This document shows positions 18,580 through 27,648 of a stretch of 64,000 nucleotides of DNA, in pieces. The stretch is from NCBI GenBank assembly GCA_963812195.1, contig CAWEUI010000022.1, forward strand, positions 62,001 through 126,000, written 5' to 3'. Within the stretch, counting starts at the first letter, position 1; every line of letters begins with the position of its first letter. The DNA comes from ZC4RG30 sp963812195. GTDB taxonomy: Bacteria; Pseudomonadota; Gammaproteobacteria; Steroidobacterales; Steroidobacteraceae. Below the pieces are notes generated by a model. That model searched no databases. It was given only the letters and a program-made list of their open reading frames with translations, and was not told the origin of the DNA. The translations under genes were made by a program, and so were the position numbers.

Positions 18580-18637
18580 TGTTAGCCGCTCTCGCCCCTT
18601 CCGCGGTGTGATCCGCTACCCGATGAGATGCTGAGAC

Positions 18638-19483
18638 CTATGCCTGCACCTGGGTCCCGTATCCGTAGTAGTAGGATCCCGCGTTCTTCTGTGTACTCTG
18701 ATTGAGTATGAGTGACGGCGCGCACCCCTCCGGCAGCCGGCTCAGCGCGTCCATCAGGACATGGTGCTCCGTGCGCTCCGCATGGACCACGACCACTATC
18801 TGCCCCACCATGTCCGCCAGGGCTGACGCTTCGGTGGTCAACAGCAGCGGGGATGAGTCGAACAGGAATATCCGGTTCGGATTCCGGTCGAGCAGCCGTG
18901 TCATCAACGCCTCCATGCGTTCGCTGGCCAGCAGCTCGGTCGCCTGCTCGCTGCCGGTTCCAGCGGGCAGCAGCAGCAAATTGGGCATGTCCGTCGGCAG
19001 GATCAGCTTCTCAAGATCGACGTCAGGATCGAGTACCGCATCAAGCAGGCCCTGCTCACCTGCAATGCCGAACATCTTGCTGATCTGGGGTTTGGCGACG
19101 TCCGCGTCGACGAGGACGACGTTCAGTTCCTTCTCCATCGCCATGCTGAATGCGAGGTTTATGGCCGTGAAGGTCTTGCCTTCACCGGGCATCGCGCTAG
19201 CCACCATGATGAGGCGGCCATTGGGCACCGCCTCCTGACCCTTGCCCATTGCCGCGGCGATCAGTGGCCGCTTGATCTGGCGGTACTGGCTGGCGATCTG
19301 GCGCTCCTGGTGCTTGGGAGCAAGCAGCCCCGCCGTCCGAAGCGCATCGTGATCAAGCTGGATCTGGCGTCGAGGGTCGGATTGCGTTTCTGTTGCCTCG
19401 ACAACCTTGCCAAATGCCCGCCGGACCGGAGGCGCCGCAGTGCTGCCTTGAAGTCTCTGGATGGCTCTCTCGACAATGCTCAT
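18638..19483 (-). CDS. XrtA-type polysaccharide tyrosine autokinase (BY-kinase)
   Basis: 281 residues from the ATG at 19483. The open frame continues upstream to 19588, but that part overlaps the chain-length gene and is not conserved-looking. Walker A is at 98-105 (MPGEGKTF), Walker A' follows as VVLVDADVA (~122-130), and a Walker B-like FLFDSSPLLL comes later. The C-terminus has the tyrosine-rich GSYYYGYG tail that is autophosphorylated in BY-kinases. It is a separate kinase, working with the chain-length protein encoded immediately upstream (19488-21096), to cycle EPS chain assembly. The gene order kinase after co-polymerase is the usual one. Confidence 0.9.
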   Translation of the reverse strand: MSIVERAIQRLQGSTAAPPVRRAFGKVVEATETQSDPRRQIQLDHDALRTAGLLAPKHQERQIASQYRQIKRPLIAAAMGKGQEAVPNGRLIMVASAMPGEGKTFTAINLAFSMAMEKELNVVLVDADVAKPQISKMFGIAGEQGLLDAVLDPDVDLEKLILPTDMPNLLLLPAGTGSEQATELLASERMEALMTRLLDRNPNRIFLFDSSPLLLTTEASALADMVGQIVVVVHAERTEHHVLMDALSRLPEGCAPSLILNQSTQKNAGSYYYGYGTQVQA

Positions 19484-19487
19484 GTCG

Positions 19488-21096
19488 TCACGCGATCCAC
19501 GCCTTGAAGGCGGCTGACAATTGTGCCTGCACGAGGATATACGCCGCGCATACGGCCGCCATGCCGACAAGCGCCCCCATGACCCCAAGCACGGAGAACT
19601 TCAACCGGGCCTGATGCCGCTCCAGCCAGGTCTTGCTCACCACGCCAAGCACCGGCAGGCCGGTTACCTCGGTCAAGCGACGCACGCTGCTGAACACGGG
19701 ACGCAGCAGGTTGAGAATGAAGGCTGTTCCCACGCCAACGATGCCCGCAAACACGAGCGACGCCGCCGCCAACTTCTTGCGCCTGGGGAAGATCGGCTCG
19801 AGACTCGACCCGCGCGGGATCGACGATGTCGAAGCCGACGATTCCCGTTCTGGCGGCCTGTTCGCCCAGGCGCGCTTTGCCCAACTGAGCAACCAGGGCC
19901 TCGTACTGTGCCTTGATGACTCCGTAGTCGCGAATGAGCTTGGTGTATTGATTCTCGACTTCCGGAGCGGTATTGATCATGCTGCGCAAGTTGGCGACAC
20001 GCTTGCGCCGGTTGGCAATGTCAGCCTGCAACGCGGCAATATCCACGCCCACCTGGTTGTACTGCATCTGCAGATTCTGGTAGACCGGGCTCGCCGCAAG
20101 TCCAGTACGCGCCGCAGCGCCCGCATCACCATTTCTGGCCGCTTCCATTTCGTCGTCCAGACGCTTCTGCAGCTGCTTGATGTTGTTGCGCAGTTCGATG
20201 ACCTTCGGGTGCTTCTCCGTGTAAGTCAGCAACAGCTCATCGAGCTGCTGCTGCGCTTCACGCAGGCGTGTTGCGGTATCGCCTCCGGGGCTGGTCGGTG
20301 ATCCGGAGCCGGATCCCCGCTGGGAACCGGTCGGCACCAGTGGCTCCTGGCCGTGCAGCTGCTTCTGCAATTCGTTGCGCCTGTTGATGGCCACCGAAAG
20401 ATCGGTTTCCACCTTTTCGAGCTGGGTCGTTTCGTCTTCGAGGCGCTTGAAGTAGTCGTTCTGGTCACCCGGCAGCAGACCGATGTGCTTCTTCTTGAAT
20501 TCCGCCAGCGCATCTTCCTGGGAACTCAGCCGCTTCTCGAGCTCGGCGATCTGCTGCACCAGGAACTTCTGCGCCTGCTCGGAACCCGCGCGATTGCCGC
20601 CGCGCGTCTCCTTGGCGAAGCTGTTCACGAACTCGTCGACCACCTTGAGACCGATCTGGCGACTCCGGTTCTCGTACGAGATGACATAGGTGCCGGCGCC
20701 GGCAGTCTGACTACCCACCGAACCGTAAATCTGGATCTCGTCGCGCAGTTTGTCGACGGCCTTCTGCCGCTCCTGGGGCGTCTTGGCGTCGGCCGCCAGT
20801 CCCGAGTCCTCGACGATCTTTGCCAGCTGTGGCCCGCCCAGCAGCGCCTCGCGCACCCGGTGAATCTGGGATTCGAGATTCGCGTCGACCGACAGGCTGC
20901 GGGTGGCGGCGCTGAGGGCCGTCTGCGTATCCACGAAGACCGTGGCGGACGCCTGGTACTTGTCCGGCAGCACCGTTATGACAACAAGGGCGAACAGCAG
21001 CGTTGCCCAGGCGACGCCTACCCCGACCCATCGGAACCGCCACAGCCCGCGCAGCAGGTCCAGGATCTTGTCAAGCTGTTCCATCATGCCGGGCAA
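19488..21096 (-). CDS. XrtA-type polysaccharide co-polymerase / chain-length determinant, one frame break
   Basis: About 535 residues after correcting one extra base near 19805. The first frame starts MPGMMEQLDKILDLLRGLWR, has a membrane helix at ~22-44 and a long coiled coil from ~170 to 430 containing a Gly/Ser-rich insert (SQRGSGSGSPTSPGG). It breaks after GFDIVDPARVES. The other frame carries EPIFPRRKKLAAASLVFAG, the second membrane helix, and ends at 19488. The family (GNVR/Wzz-like) sits in the inner membrane and sets polymer length with the BY-kinase. The last residues AAFKAWIA lie just before the kinase start, so translation is probably coupled. Confidence 0.85.
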
Positions 21097-21251
21097 AGCC
21101 TAGCAGAATCCGCGACTTTCCCGCTGCGCCATGTAACAGATCCCCCGGGGGGGCTTAGCGCCACTGGCGTATCCGACCGGTCGGCCATTGACGTCAGGTT
21201 CGCCAACCGGACTGCCCGGAACCTTCGGCACCCGTGTAAGCTCGGTGCCCC

Positions 21252-22535
21252 ATGCAAGTCAGATCTGCCACATGGTTCGTGGGGCTAGCGGTCTTCGCCG
21301 GGGTTGCGCAAGCGGATACAGGCTGGTCCCTGGACAGCGGGGTCATCCATACGGACAACGCCACGCTGGTGGACACGGACCGACAGCAGGACACCGTGGC
21401 GTCCGCGGGCGGCGCCATTGCCTGGCAACGTCAGGGCAGACGTCTTGATACCACCCTCAACGGGGCCGGCGGGTGGCTGCACTACCTGAACAACACCTAC
21501 TCGGACGACTTCCTCGGCCAGGCGGACGGCAGCATGGTGTTCAAGCTGCTGCCCGAAAGAGTGACGTGGACCTTCCAGGACACTTACGGGCAGATCACGG
21601 CGGATCCCTTCTCGCCGGCAACGCCGATCAACAGGCAGGATGTGAACGTCTTCGGTACCGGACCGGATATTCACCTGCGGCTGGGCAGCCAGATGCAGTT
21701 GCAGATGGCCGGGCGCTACGGCGATACGCGCTACCAGGATTCCAGCCAGATCGACACGCGCAACTGGGGCGGCTCCATCGGTCTGGTGCGCGAAGCCTCG
21801 CCAGCCGTGACGTATGGCATCCATGCCTCCCAGAACCGCTACGACTACAAGACCACCGGCGTTCCGCTGTTCGACCAGCAGGCCGCCTGGTTGGCGCTGC
21901 AGGCTACCGGTGCGCGGCAGGAGCTGTCCGTGGAAGTGGGCGCCAATCGCATTCACAGCACAGCCGAATCGCAGACGCGGCCGCTGGCCCGGGTGACCTG
22001 GCAACGCCGGGTCCGGCCCTCCTGGACGATGAACCTGCAACTCAGTTCCGAATACCAGAATGCCTCCCAGCAGTTCGTGGCGGGCAACACGACCACGATC
22101 GGCATATCCAGCCAGCCGGCGGCCGTTCGCCGCGCCGACCTGACGTTCGCATTCGAGCGGCCACGTACGACGTTCAGCTTTGGAGGCGGCGTCGGCAAGA
22201 CCGAGTACATCGGCACGACGGGACTGGATGAGAAGACCTGGTCGGCGCACACGAATCTGAGCCGGCGCTTCACACCGCGTCTTCAGGGTTTCCTCGGATA
22301 CCGCGTGGACCTGCGCAGATACGTGTCGGGTCCGCCCCAGAGCATCAGGCTGGGCGTCGCGACGGCAGGGCTGGACTGGCAAATCGCCAGGTCGGTCTTC
22401 GCAACCCTTGGCTACGCCCGCACGGATTCCGGCGGGGTTACCGCGCTGAACCGCTATGCCACCAACGTGGCGTCGTTGCGGCTTTCCTGGCGCGGCGGCT
22501 CGACCGCGATCGGCCCGCGTACTTTCGGCTTCTGA
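21252..22535 (+). CDS. PEP-CTERM-system-associated outer-membrane beta-barrel protein
   Basis: 427 residues. A cleavable signal peptide ends near VAQADTGW. The rest is made of alternating amphipathic strands (for example WTMNLQLSSEYQ, TTFSFGGGVGKTEYIG) and ends in aromatic Phe (RTFGF), as in outer-membrane barrels. It matches the XrtA-system outer-membrane protein family found next to the chain-length and kinase genes, proposed to form or assist the EPS export pore. A small inverted repeat, GGCACC (21227-21232) and GGTGCC (21244-21249), lies directly before the ATG where the ribosome binding site should be, which could affect translation. The gene is divergent from the chain-length gene. Confidence 0.82.
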   Translation: MQVRSATWFVGLAVFAGVAQADTGWSLDSGVIHTDNATLVDTDRQQDTVASAGGAIAWQRQGRRLDTTLNGAGGWLHYLNNTYSDDFLGQADGSMVFKLLPERVTWTFQDTYGQITADPFSPATPINRQDVNVFGTGPDIHLRLGSQMQLQMAGRYGDTRYQDSSQIDTRNWGGSIGLVREASPAVTYGIHASQNRYDYKTTGVPLFDQQAAWLALQATGARQELSVEVGANRIHSTAESQTRPLARVTWQRRVRPSWTMNLQLSSEYQNASQQFVAGNTTTIGISSQPAAVRRADLTFAFERPRTTFSFGGGVGKTEYIGTTGLDEKTWSAHTNLSRRFTPRLQGFLGYRVDLRRYVSGPPQSIRLGVATAGLDWQIARSVFATLGYARTDSGGVTALNRYATNVASLRLSWRGGSTAIGPRTFGF

Positions 22536-22552
22536 AGCGGCGCCAGGCCGCT
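22536..22552. terminator. Hairpin between convergent EPS genes, possible bidirectional terminator
   Basis: AGCGGC (22536-22541) and GCCGCT (22547-22552) form a 6-base stem with a 5-base loop in the 22-base gap between the outer-membrane barrel gene and the sugar transferase gene, which end toward each other. There is no T-run, so this is only a weak terminator candidate. Confidence 0.3.
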
Positions 22553-22557
22553 GTGCC

Positions 22558-23967
22558 TCAGTACGCCTGCTTGTCGCCGGAGATCATCAGCAGCAGCGTC
22601 TTGAAGATGATCTGCAGGTCCAGCCCGGGGCTCCAGCGCCGCAGGTACTCCAGGTCGTAATTGACCCTGGCCTGCATCTGTTCCAGTTCGGCCGTTTCGC
22701 CGCGACAACCACTCACCTGCGCAAGACCGGTGATTCCGGGCAACACCTTGTGGCGCATCATGTAGCCCTTGATGAGCCGCCGGTACATCTCGTTGTGGGC
22801 GACCGCGTGCGGACGCGGGCCCACCAGACTCATCCGGCCCTGCAACACGTTGAAGAACTGCGGCAATTCATCGAGAGAATAGCGGCGCAGATAGCGGCCC
22901 ACCGTCGTCACGCGTTGGTCGTTGGCACTGGCCTGGACAACTTTCTCGCCATCCTCGGTGACGCGCATCGAGCGGAACTTGTAGACCAGAATCTCGTGCC
23001 CATCCAGACCGTAGCGCCGCTGCTTGAAGATCAGCGGCCCCCTGGAAGTGAGCTTCACCAGCAGCGCCACAACGAGCATCACGGGGGAAGTCATGATGAT
23101 CAGGCCCAGAGAGAAGACGATGTCGGTAATGCGCTTCAGGACGCCGCGATATCCGTAGAACGGAGTCTCGTACATGGCCACGATGGGTACGCCAGCGAAC
23201 TCTCCCGAACGGGACTGAATCAGGTCCGATGCGGTCACGTCCGGTACGTAGTAGACCGATGCGGTGGAATCATGCAAGCGGTCGAGCAGCGTCAGCACGC
23301 GTTCGATGTGCCTGAGGGGCAGTGCAATGAATATCACTTCGATACCATTGCTGCGTACGTAATCGAGCAGGTCACCGGTTACGCCCAGCAGCGGAATGTC
23401 GTCGGTTGATTGCAGCCGGTCGGCCTTGCGATCGTCGAAGAACCCGGTGACGCGGATGCAGTATTCCGGCCGCTTGTTGAGGCGGTGAGCGAGCAAGACG
23501 CTGCCCACGTTCACACCGAGGATCACCGCCGAGCGCTGGTTCTGGCGCTGCAGCACGATCCGGCGCATCGCCCCGGCGAGCAGCGCCTGCCCGGTACAGA
23601 TGACGATCGCACTGCCCACCGCCCACGCCACCATCAACGCCGGGCGATAGTGACTGGTCTCGTTCGTTACCATTCCTATCAGGTACAGCAGTGCCAGCGT
23701 CACAGCCCAGCGCAGCAGCAGCTCGACAGTCAGACCCGGGATATCGCTTTCGATTGCCGGTCCATCCGAACGCCGCGGCTGGAATATCACCAGGGCCAGC
23801 GCCGCTGCGACGGCGGCCAGCGAGCCGAGAGGCTGGTCGAACGGCAGCCCCATCGCGCTGGCAGCCAGGTACAGGACGCCCGGCACCACAAGTGCGGCGA
23901 AGACGCCCTGAAGTACACGGACGAGCGCTATCGGAACGCTCGACTTCAGCAGTACGGGCTGACTCAC
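22558..23967 (-). CDS. Polyprenyl-phosphate glycosyl-1-phosphate transferase (EPS-initiating sugar transferase)
   Basis: 469 residues. The N-terminal half has four to five membrane helices and a CoA-binding-like cytoplasmic domain (VILGVNVGSVLLAHRL). The C-terminal ~200 residues are the bacterial sugar transferase domain: KRITDIVFSLGLIIMTSPVML, IFKQRRYGLDG, VYKFRSMR and GRYLRRYSLDELPQFFNVL. It starts repeat-unit synthesis by moving a sugar-1-phosphate to undecaprenyl phosphate. Length and architecture match the sugar transferase of PEP-CTERM/XrtA EPS systems. It lies 22 bases downstream of the export lipoprotein gene, forming a two-gene unit. Confidence 0.9.
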   Translation of the reverse strand: MSQPVLLKSSVPIALVRVLQGVFAALVVPGVLYLAASAMGLPFDQPLGSLAAVAAALALVIFQPRRSDGPAIESDIPGLTVELLLRWAVTLALLYLIGMVTNETSHYRPALMVAWAVGSAIVICTGQALLAGAMRRIVLQRQNQRSAVILGVNVGSVLLAHRLNKRPEYCIRVTGFFDDRKADRLQSTDDIPLLGVTGDLLDYVRSNGIEVIFIALPLRHIERVLTLLDRLHDSTASVYYVPDVTASDLIQSRSGEFAGVPIVAMYETPFYGYRGVLKRITDIVFSLGLIIMTSPVMLVVALLVKLTSRGPLIFKQRRYGLDGHEILVYKFRSMRVTEDGEKVVQASANDQRVTTVGRYLRRYSLDELPQFFNVLQGRMSLVGPRPHAVAHNEMYRRLIKGYMMRHKVLPGITGLAQVSGCRGETAELEQMQARVNYDLEYLRRWSPGLDLQIIFKTLLLMISGDKQAY

Positions 23968-23989
23968 TGTCCGGGTTCCGCGCCTGCCT

Positions 23990-24604
23990 TCAGAATCGGG
24001 ACTGAGGTACGAGCAGCACGTCGCCTGGTCTGAGCGCGATGTTCTGGCTCATGTCTCCGTCGTTGAGCAAGTTGCCGAGACGGACCCTTATTTCCTTCTG
24101 CTTGCCGCCCACTTCGCGCACGACCTTCGCCCGGTTGCCGGCCGCGAAATCAGTGAGCCCGCCGACGGCGAGAATCGCATCGAGTACCTTCATCCCCTCG
24201 CGGTAAGGCAGCGCCTGCGGCGTCTTGACCTGCCCGGTCACCTTGACCTGGCTGAAGGCACTGACCGCGTCCATCACCAGCACATTGACCTTTGGCGATC
24301 GCACGTATTCGGAGAGCACCGTCTCGATGTCGCGAGCCAGCTGCGATGCCGTCTTGCCGGCAGCCTGCATGTCTTCGACCAGCGGCGTGGAGATCTTGCC
24401 GTCCTGACGGACCGGCACCGTCACGGTCAGATCAGGGTTCTGCCACACGTAGACCTGCAGCTTGTCGCCTGGCCCGATCACGTAGTCGGTGTTGGCCTTC
24501 GCGGCCGGAGCCTGGGCTGGAGGGGGGCTGGTATCCGCCGCGGTGGCGCACGCGGACATGACGGCAAGGCAGGCGAGAAATACGAAAGTGATTTGCCGAA
24601 TCAT
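23990..24604 (-). CDS. Wza-like polysaccharide export lipoprotein
   Basis: 204 residues with a lipoprotein signal peptide (lipobox VMSAC). The Poly_export domain starts at YVIGPGDKLQVYVWQNPDLT, with the SLBB-like part from FSQVKVTGQVKTPQALPYREG to the end (LRPGDVLLVPQ). It is the small XrtA-type member of the Wza/EpsA family, forming the outer-membrane or periplasmic export channel. It is first in the minus-strand pair with the initiating sugar transferase, so control of this promoter could govern both initiation and export. Confidence 0.9.
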   Translation of the reverse strand: MIRQITFVFLACLAVMSACATAADTSPPPAQAPAAKANTDYVIGPGDKLQVYVWQNPDLTVTVPVRQDGKISTPLVEDMQAAGKTASQLARDIETVLSEYVRSPKVNVLVMDAVSAFSQVKVTGQVKTPQALPYREGMKVLDAILAVGGLTDFAAGNRAKVVREVGGKQKEIRVRLGNLLNDGDMSQNIALRPGDVLLVPQSRF

Positions 24605-24990
24605 AGGATTACGTCAACTATTTGAAGCAACTCGGGACGAATCAATGTACCAGACTCGTACGATCGGGAGGGTGAATGGTTTTCCGACAGGCCGCTCAGG
24701 CCGGCTTCGGAAGTCTTCCTTTGCCGGACACGGCGGGATTCTGCCGCGAACAGTCATCGGCCTGGTGTGACTGCGGCTGGACCGTCTCCGACAATCTGTT
24801 AAGTTCCGGCGGGTCCAACCCCGCAGATTTACCAGGAACCGCCACAGCAATCGAGGGAGATGAACGATACTAGGGCCGGGCTGCAGGAATTAAAAGTACG
24901 ACAGGGAGAGCCGGACGGACCGCGGATGTGTGTCGGCCGCCCGTCGGCCAGTTCACGGGCCCATCCGATTACCAGAATGCATCCCCGAAC
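24605..24990. other. 386-base divergent intergenic region, no gene seen
   Basis: The stretch separates the export lipoprotein gene (minus) and the double hydrolase gene (plus). Open frames on both strands here are short and give no recognisable protein. I looked for the sigma-54 type -24/-12 pattern expected for some XrtA-linked EPS promoters; the best stretch, upstream of the export gene, has TGGTAC but lacks the GC at -12, so I do not call it. Confidence 0.45.
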
Positions 24991-26781
24991 ATGAGTCAAG
25001 ACGCGCGGCCGCTCTACTTCCCCGCCGAAAACCGCACGCTCTTTGGATGGCTGCACCCGGCAAGCGGCCCCAGCCAGTCGGACCTGGGTGTGGTGATCTG
25101 CAAACCCTTCGGCTACGACGCCATCTGCGCCCATGAAAGCATAAGGGCCTTCGCGGAGAACTGCGCGGCGGCCGGGGCGAACACCCTGCGATTCGACTAT
25201 TCGGGCACGGGCGATTCCGGCGACGGCCCCGACGGGGACGAGACCGTATCCCGGTGGTGTGCGGACATCGAGGCGGCAATCGATGCCCTGCAACGGACCT
25301 GCGGCACGAAGAGGATCTGCCTGCTGGGGATACGACTGGGTGCGCTGCTCGGCGCTCTGGTAGCGGCGCGCCGGCCAGTGGATTGCCAGATCGCAATCGC
25401 GCCGGTGGTCAGCGGACGGCGCTACGTGCGCGAACTGCGCGCCTTTCAGGCCGGAGCCTCGACATCTGTCGCGGCTGCATCGCCCGGGAATGGGGATCCT
25501 GTCCGGCCCGGTCTGGAGGTAACCGGATTCTGGCTTTCGGATCTGACAGTCGAGAAACTCAAGCGAACCGATCTGGCCGATACCCCTGTGTCACGCGGCA
25601 GCGCAGCGTTGATCGTCGATCGCAAGGAATTGCCCGATGCCCGGCGGTGGGCCGATCACCTCGAATCCGCCGGAACTCAAGTGCGGTATGTTGCGCTCCC
25701 CGGCTATGCCGACATGGTATCGACACCACACGCCGCGGTAATCCCGGTGGACATCGTCCGCGCCACGCACGAATGGCTTGAGTCCCGGTGCAACGCCGGA
25801 GAACCAGTGGCGGGCCGGGCACCCGGTCCGCAGGTCCCATTGGATGTCCAGATGCGCATCCGTTCGACGTCCGGCGTCGAACTGACGGAGAGCGCGACGT
25901 TTCTTGATGATGAGAACGCCCTGTTCGGCATTGTCACGGAGGCGCCCGCACTCGATGCAGCGGCCGCAAACCGCGAGCACGGCGTGATCCTGCTCAATTG
26001 CGGCGCCACGAGCCACATAGGCCCGAACCGGATGTCGGTGGACGTGGCGAGAAGATGGGCGGCGCAGGGATACGTCGTGCTCAGATTCGACATTGCCGGG
26101 CTGGGCGACAGCGATGTACGCGCGGCAGAGCACCGCAATGAAGTCTACTCACCCGGTGCCCTGTACGACGTCAGCGTTGCGATGGAATTCCTGAAGCGCC
26201 ATTACCACGTGAAGCGGCTCACGCTCATCGGAGTGTGTTCCGGCGGCTACCACGCCCTGCGATCGGCCATCACCGGCCTGCCCGTCGCGAAGGCGATCGT
26301 CATCAACCCGCTGACGTTCTACTGGCGGCAGGGGGATACGCTTTCGGACCTGCAGATCTCGGAAGTCGTGCGCAATCCCGGTGTGTATTTCGAGAACGCC
26401 TTCTCCCTTGCCCACTGGCGCAAGCTGTTGCGCGGCAAGGTGAATCTGTGGCGGGTGGTAAAGGTGTTCGTGCGCCGTGCGTGGTTGTCTGTCGACAGCA
26501 CGGCGCGGGATGTAAGCCGCAAGCTCGGCATCCGGATTGCCAACGATGTTGGCTGGGATCTTGCTTCGGTCGCCGAACGGGGCATCCCGGTTGTTTTCGT
26601 CTTTGCCCGTGGCGACGCCGGTCTTGCGCTGCTGCAGAGCCAGGCTGGTTCCATGCTGAAGAAGCTGGGAAATCGCTGCCGCGTCAACGTGATAGAAGGC
26701 GGAGATCACATATTCTCGCCTCATGCCGCGCGGCAGGAGTTGATCAAGCTACTTGATGGCGAATTAGCCGGAAGCGACTAG
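24991..26781 (+). CDS. Double-domain alpha/beta hydrolase with atypical nucleophile sites
   Basis: 596 residues from the ATG at 24991; another in-frame ATG at 24928 adds 21 residues with no homology value. Two alpha/beta-hydrolase domains follow each other. In domain 1 (~10-280) the nucleophile elbow reads GIRLG (113-117), with Arg115 where Ser or Cys is expected, after LRFDYSGTGDS. In domain 2 (~300-590) the elbow is GVCSG (414-418), placing Cys416 as nucleophile, after LRFDIAGLGDS; a His near the end (GGDHIFSP) fits the triad. XrtA EPS loci carry separate hydrolase genes of this type; here two are joined and one seems inactive. Substrate unknown; an acyl transfer or esterase role on EPS precursors is possible. 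Confidence 0.75.
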   Translation: MSQDARPLYFPAENRTLFGWLHPASGPSQSDLGVVICKPFGYDAICAHESIRAFAENCAAAGANTLRFDYSGTGDSGDGPDGDETVSRWCADIEAAIDALQRTCGTKRICLLGIRLGALLGALVAARRPVDCQIAIAPVVSGRRYVRELRAFQAGASTSVAAASPGNGDPVRPGLEVTGFWLSDLTVEKLKRTDLADTPVSRGSAALIVDRKELPDARRWADHLESAGTQVRYVALPGYADMVSTPHAAVIPVDIVRATHEWLESRCNAGEPVAGRAPGPQVPLDVQMRIRSTSGVELTESATFLDDENALFGIVTEAPALDAAAANREHGVILLNCGATSHIGPNRMSVDVARRWAAQGYVVLRFDIAGLGDSDVRAAEHRNEVYSPGALYDVSVAMEFLKRHYHVKRLTLIGVCSGGYHALRSAITGLPVAKAIVINPLTFYWRQGDTLSDLQISEVVRNPGVYFENAFSLAHWRKLLRGKVNLWRVVKVFVRRAWLSVDSTARDVSRKLGIRIANDVGWDLASVAERGIPVVFVFARGDAGLALLQSQAGSMLKKLGNRCRVNVIEGGDHIFSPHAARQELIKLLDGELAGSD

Positions 26782-26782
26782 G

Positions 26783-27648
26783 ATGGGCGTGAACCAGTTC
26801 CGGATTCTCAAGGCACACCAGGGCACCTCTTGCAACTCACCCCCGGATATGGACGAGATCAATCGCCAGACATGGAAGACCGGACAGGTCTTCCGTCAGT
26901 ATCGCGATCTTGAAGGCTACGTAGATCCAGGTGAGGAAGCGGCCACCGAGTGGTTGCGGGCGGAATGCCGTGACCAGCCCATTCTCGACCTCGGCGTGGG
27001 CTGTGGGCGCACCACGCCACTATTCGTGTCATCAGCACGGACTACATCGGCATCGATTACACGAAGGAGCTGCTGGAGGTCGCTGCCCGCAAGCATCCCG
27101 GGGTGGCGTTCCACCACATGGATGCGCGCGATCTGCACGCCTTCGCGGATGCCTCAGTCAAGCTGGTCAATTTCAGCTTCAATGCCATCGACGCCGTCGC
27201 ATTCGCGGACCGGCTGAAGATCATCCTGGAGGCGCACCGCGTATTGAAGCCCGGGGGACTGTTCTTCTTTTCCGCGCACAATCGCGTAGGTCCTGGCACG
27301 CGGGAAGGGCTGCACAGCCTGCTGCCGCGATTCTCGGCGAATCCGGTCAAGCTGGCTTGGCGAGTCGCCCGCTCAGCCGCCGCGTTGCCGGCCAGCCTTT
27401 ACAACCGCTGGCGCTTTGGTGCCATGCGAACCGAGCACGAGGGATACACCGTCGCGAACGCCTCGGCACATTATTTCGGCCTGGTCATCCTCTATACGAC
27501 GCTGGCCGAGCAGAAGCGTCAGCTCGCGCAAGCCGGCTTCTCCACGGAAGTCGTGTTCGAAAACACGGCCGGGCGTGCCGTCAGCGAATCCGACGATCTG
27601 CGCGATGCATGGTGGCTGCACTTCATTGCACGGAAGAAGGTGCAGTAG
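26783..27648 (+). CDS. SAM-dependent methyltransferase (class I), one frame break
   Basis: About 288 residues; starting at the later ATG at 26849 (MDEINRQTW) would give 266. Motif I is PILDLGVGCGRTTPL. The frame then changes near 27024, by a missing base or two extra bases, and continues with RVISTDYIGIDYTKELLEVAARKHP, HMDARDLHAFADAS and HRVLKPGGLFFFSAHN (motif post-III). It begins one base after the stop of the double hydrolase, so the two are co-transcribed. The 3' end overlaps, on the opposite strand, the open frame of the membrane-anchored hydrolase. The methyl acceptor is unknown; an EPS intermediate is plausible by position. Confidence 0.75.

Noticed and set aside
24605..24720. Sigma-54 promoter upstream of the export lipoprotein gene
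   Set aside because: TGGTAC is present at a -24-like position but the invariant GC at -12 is missing.
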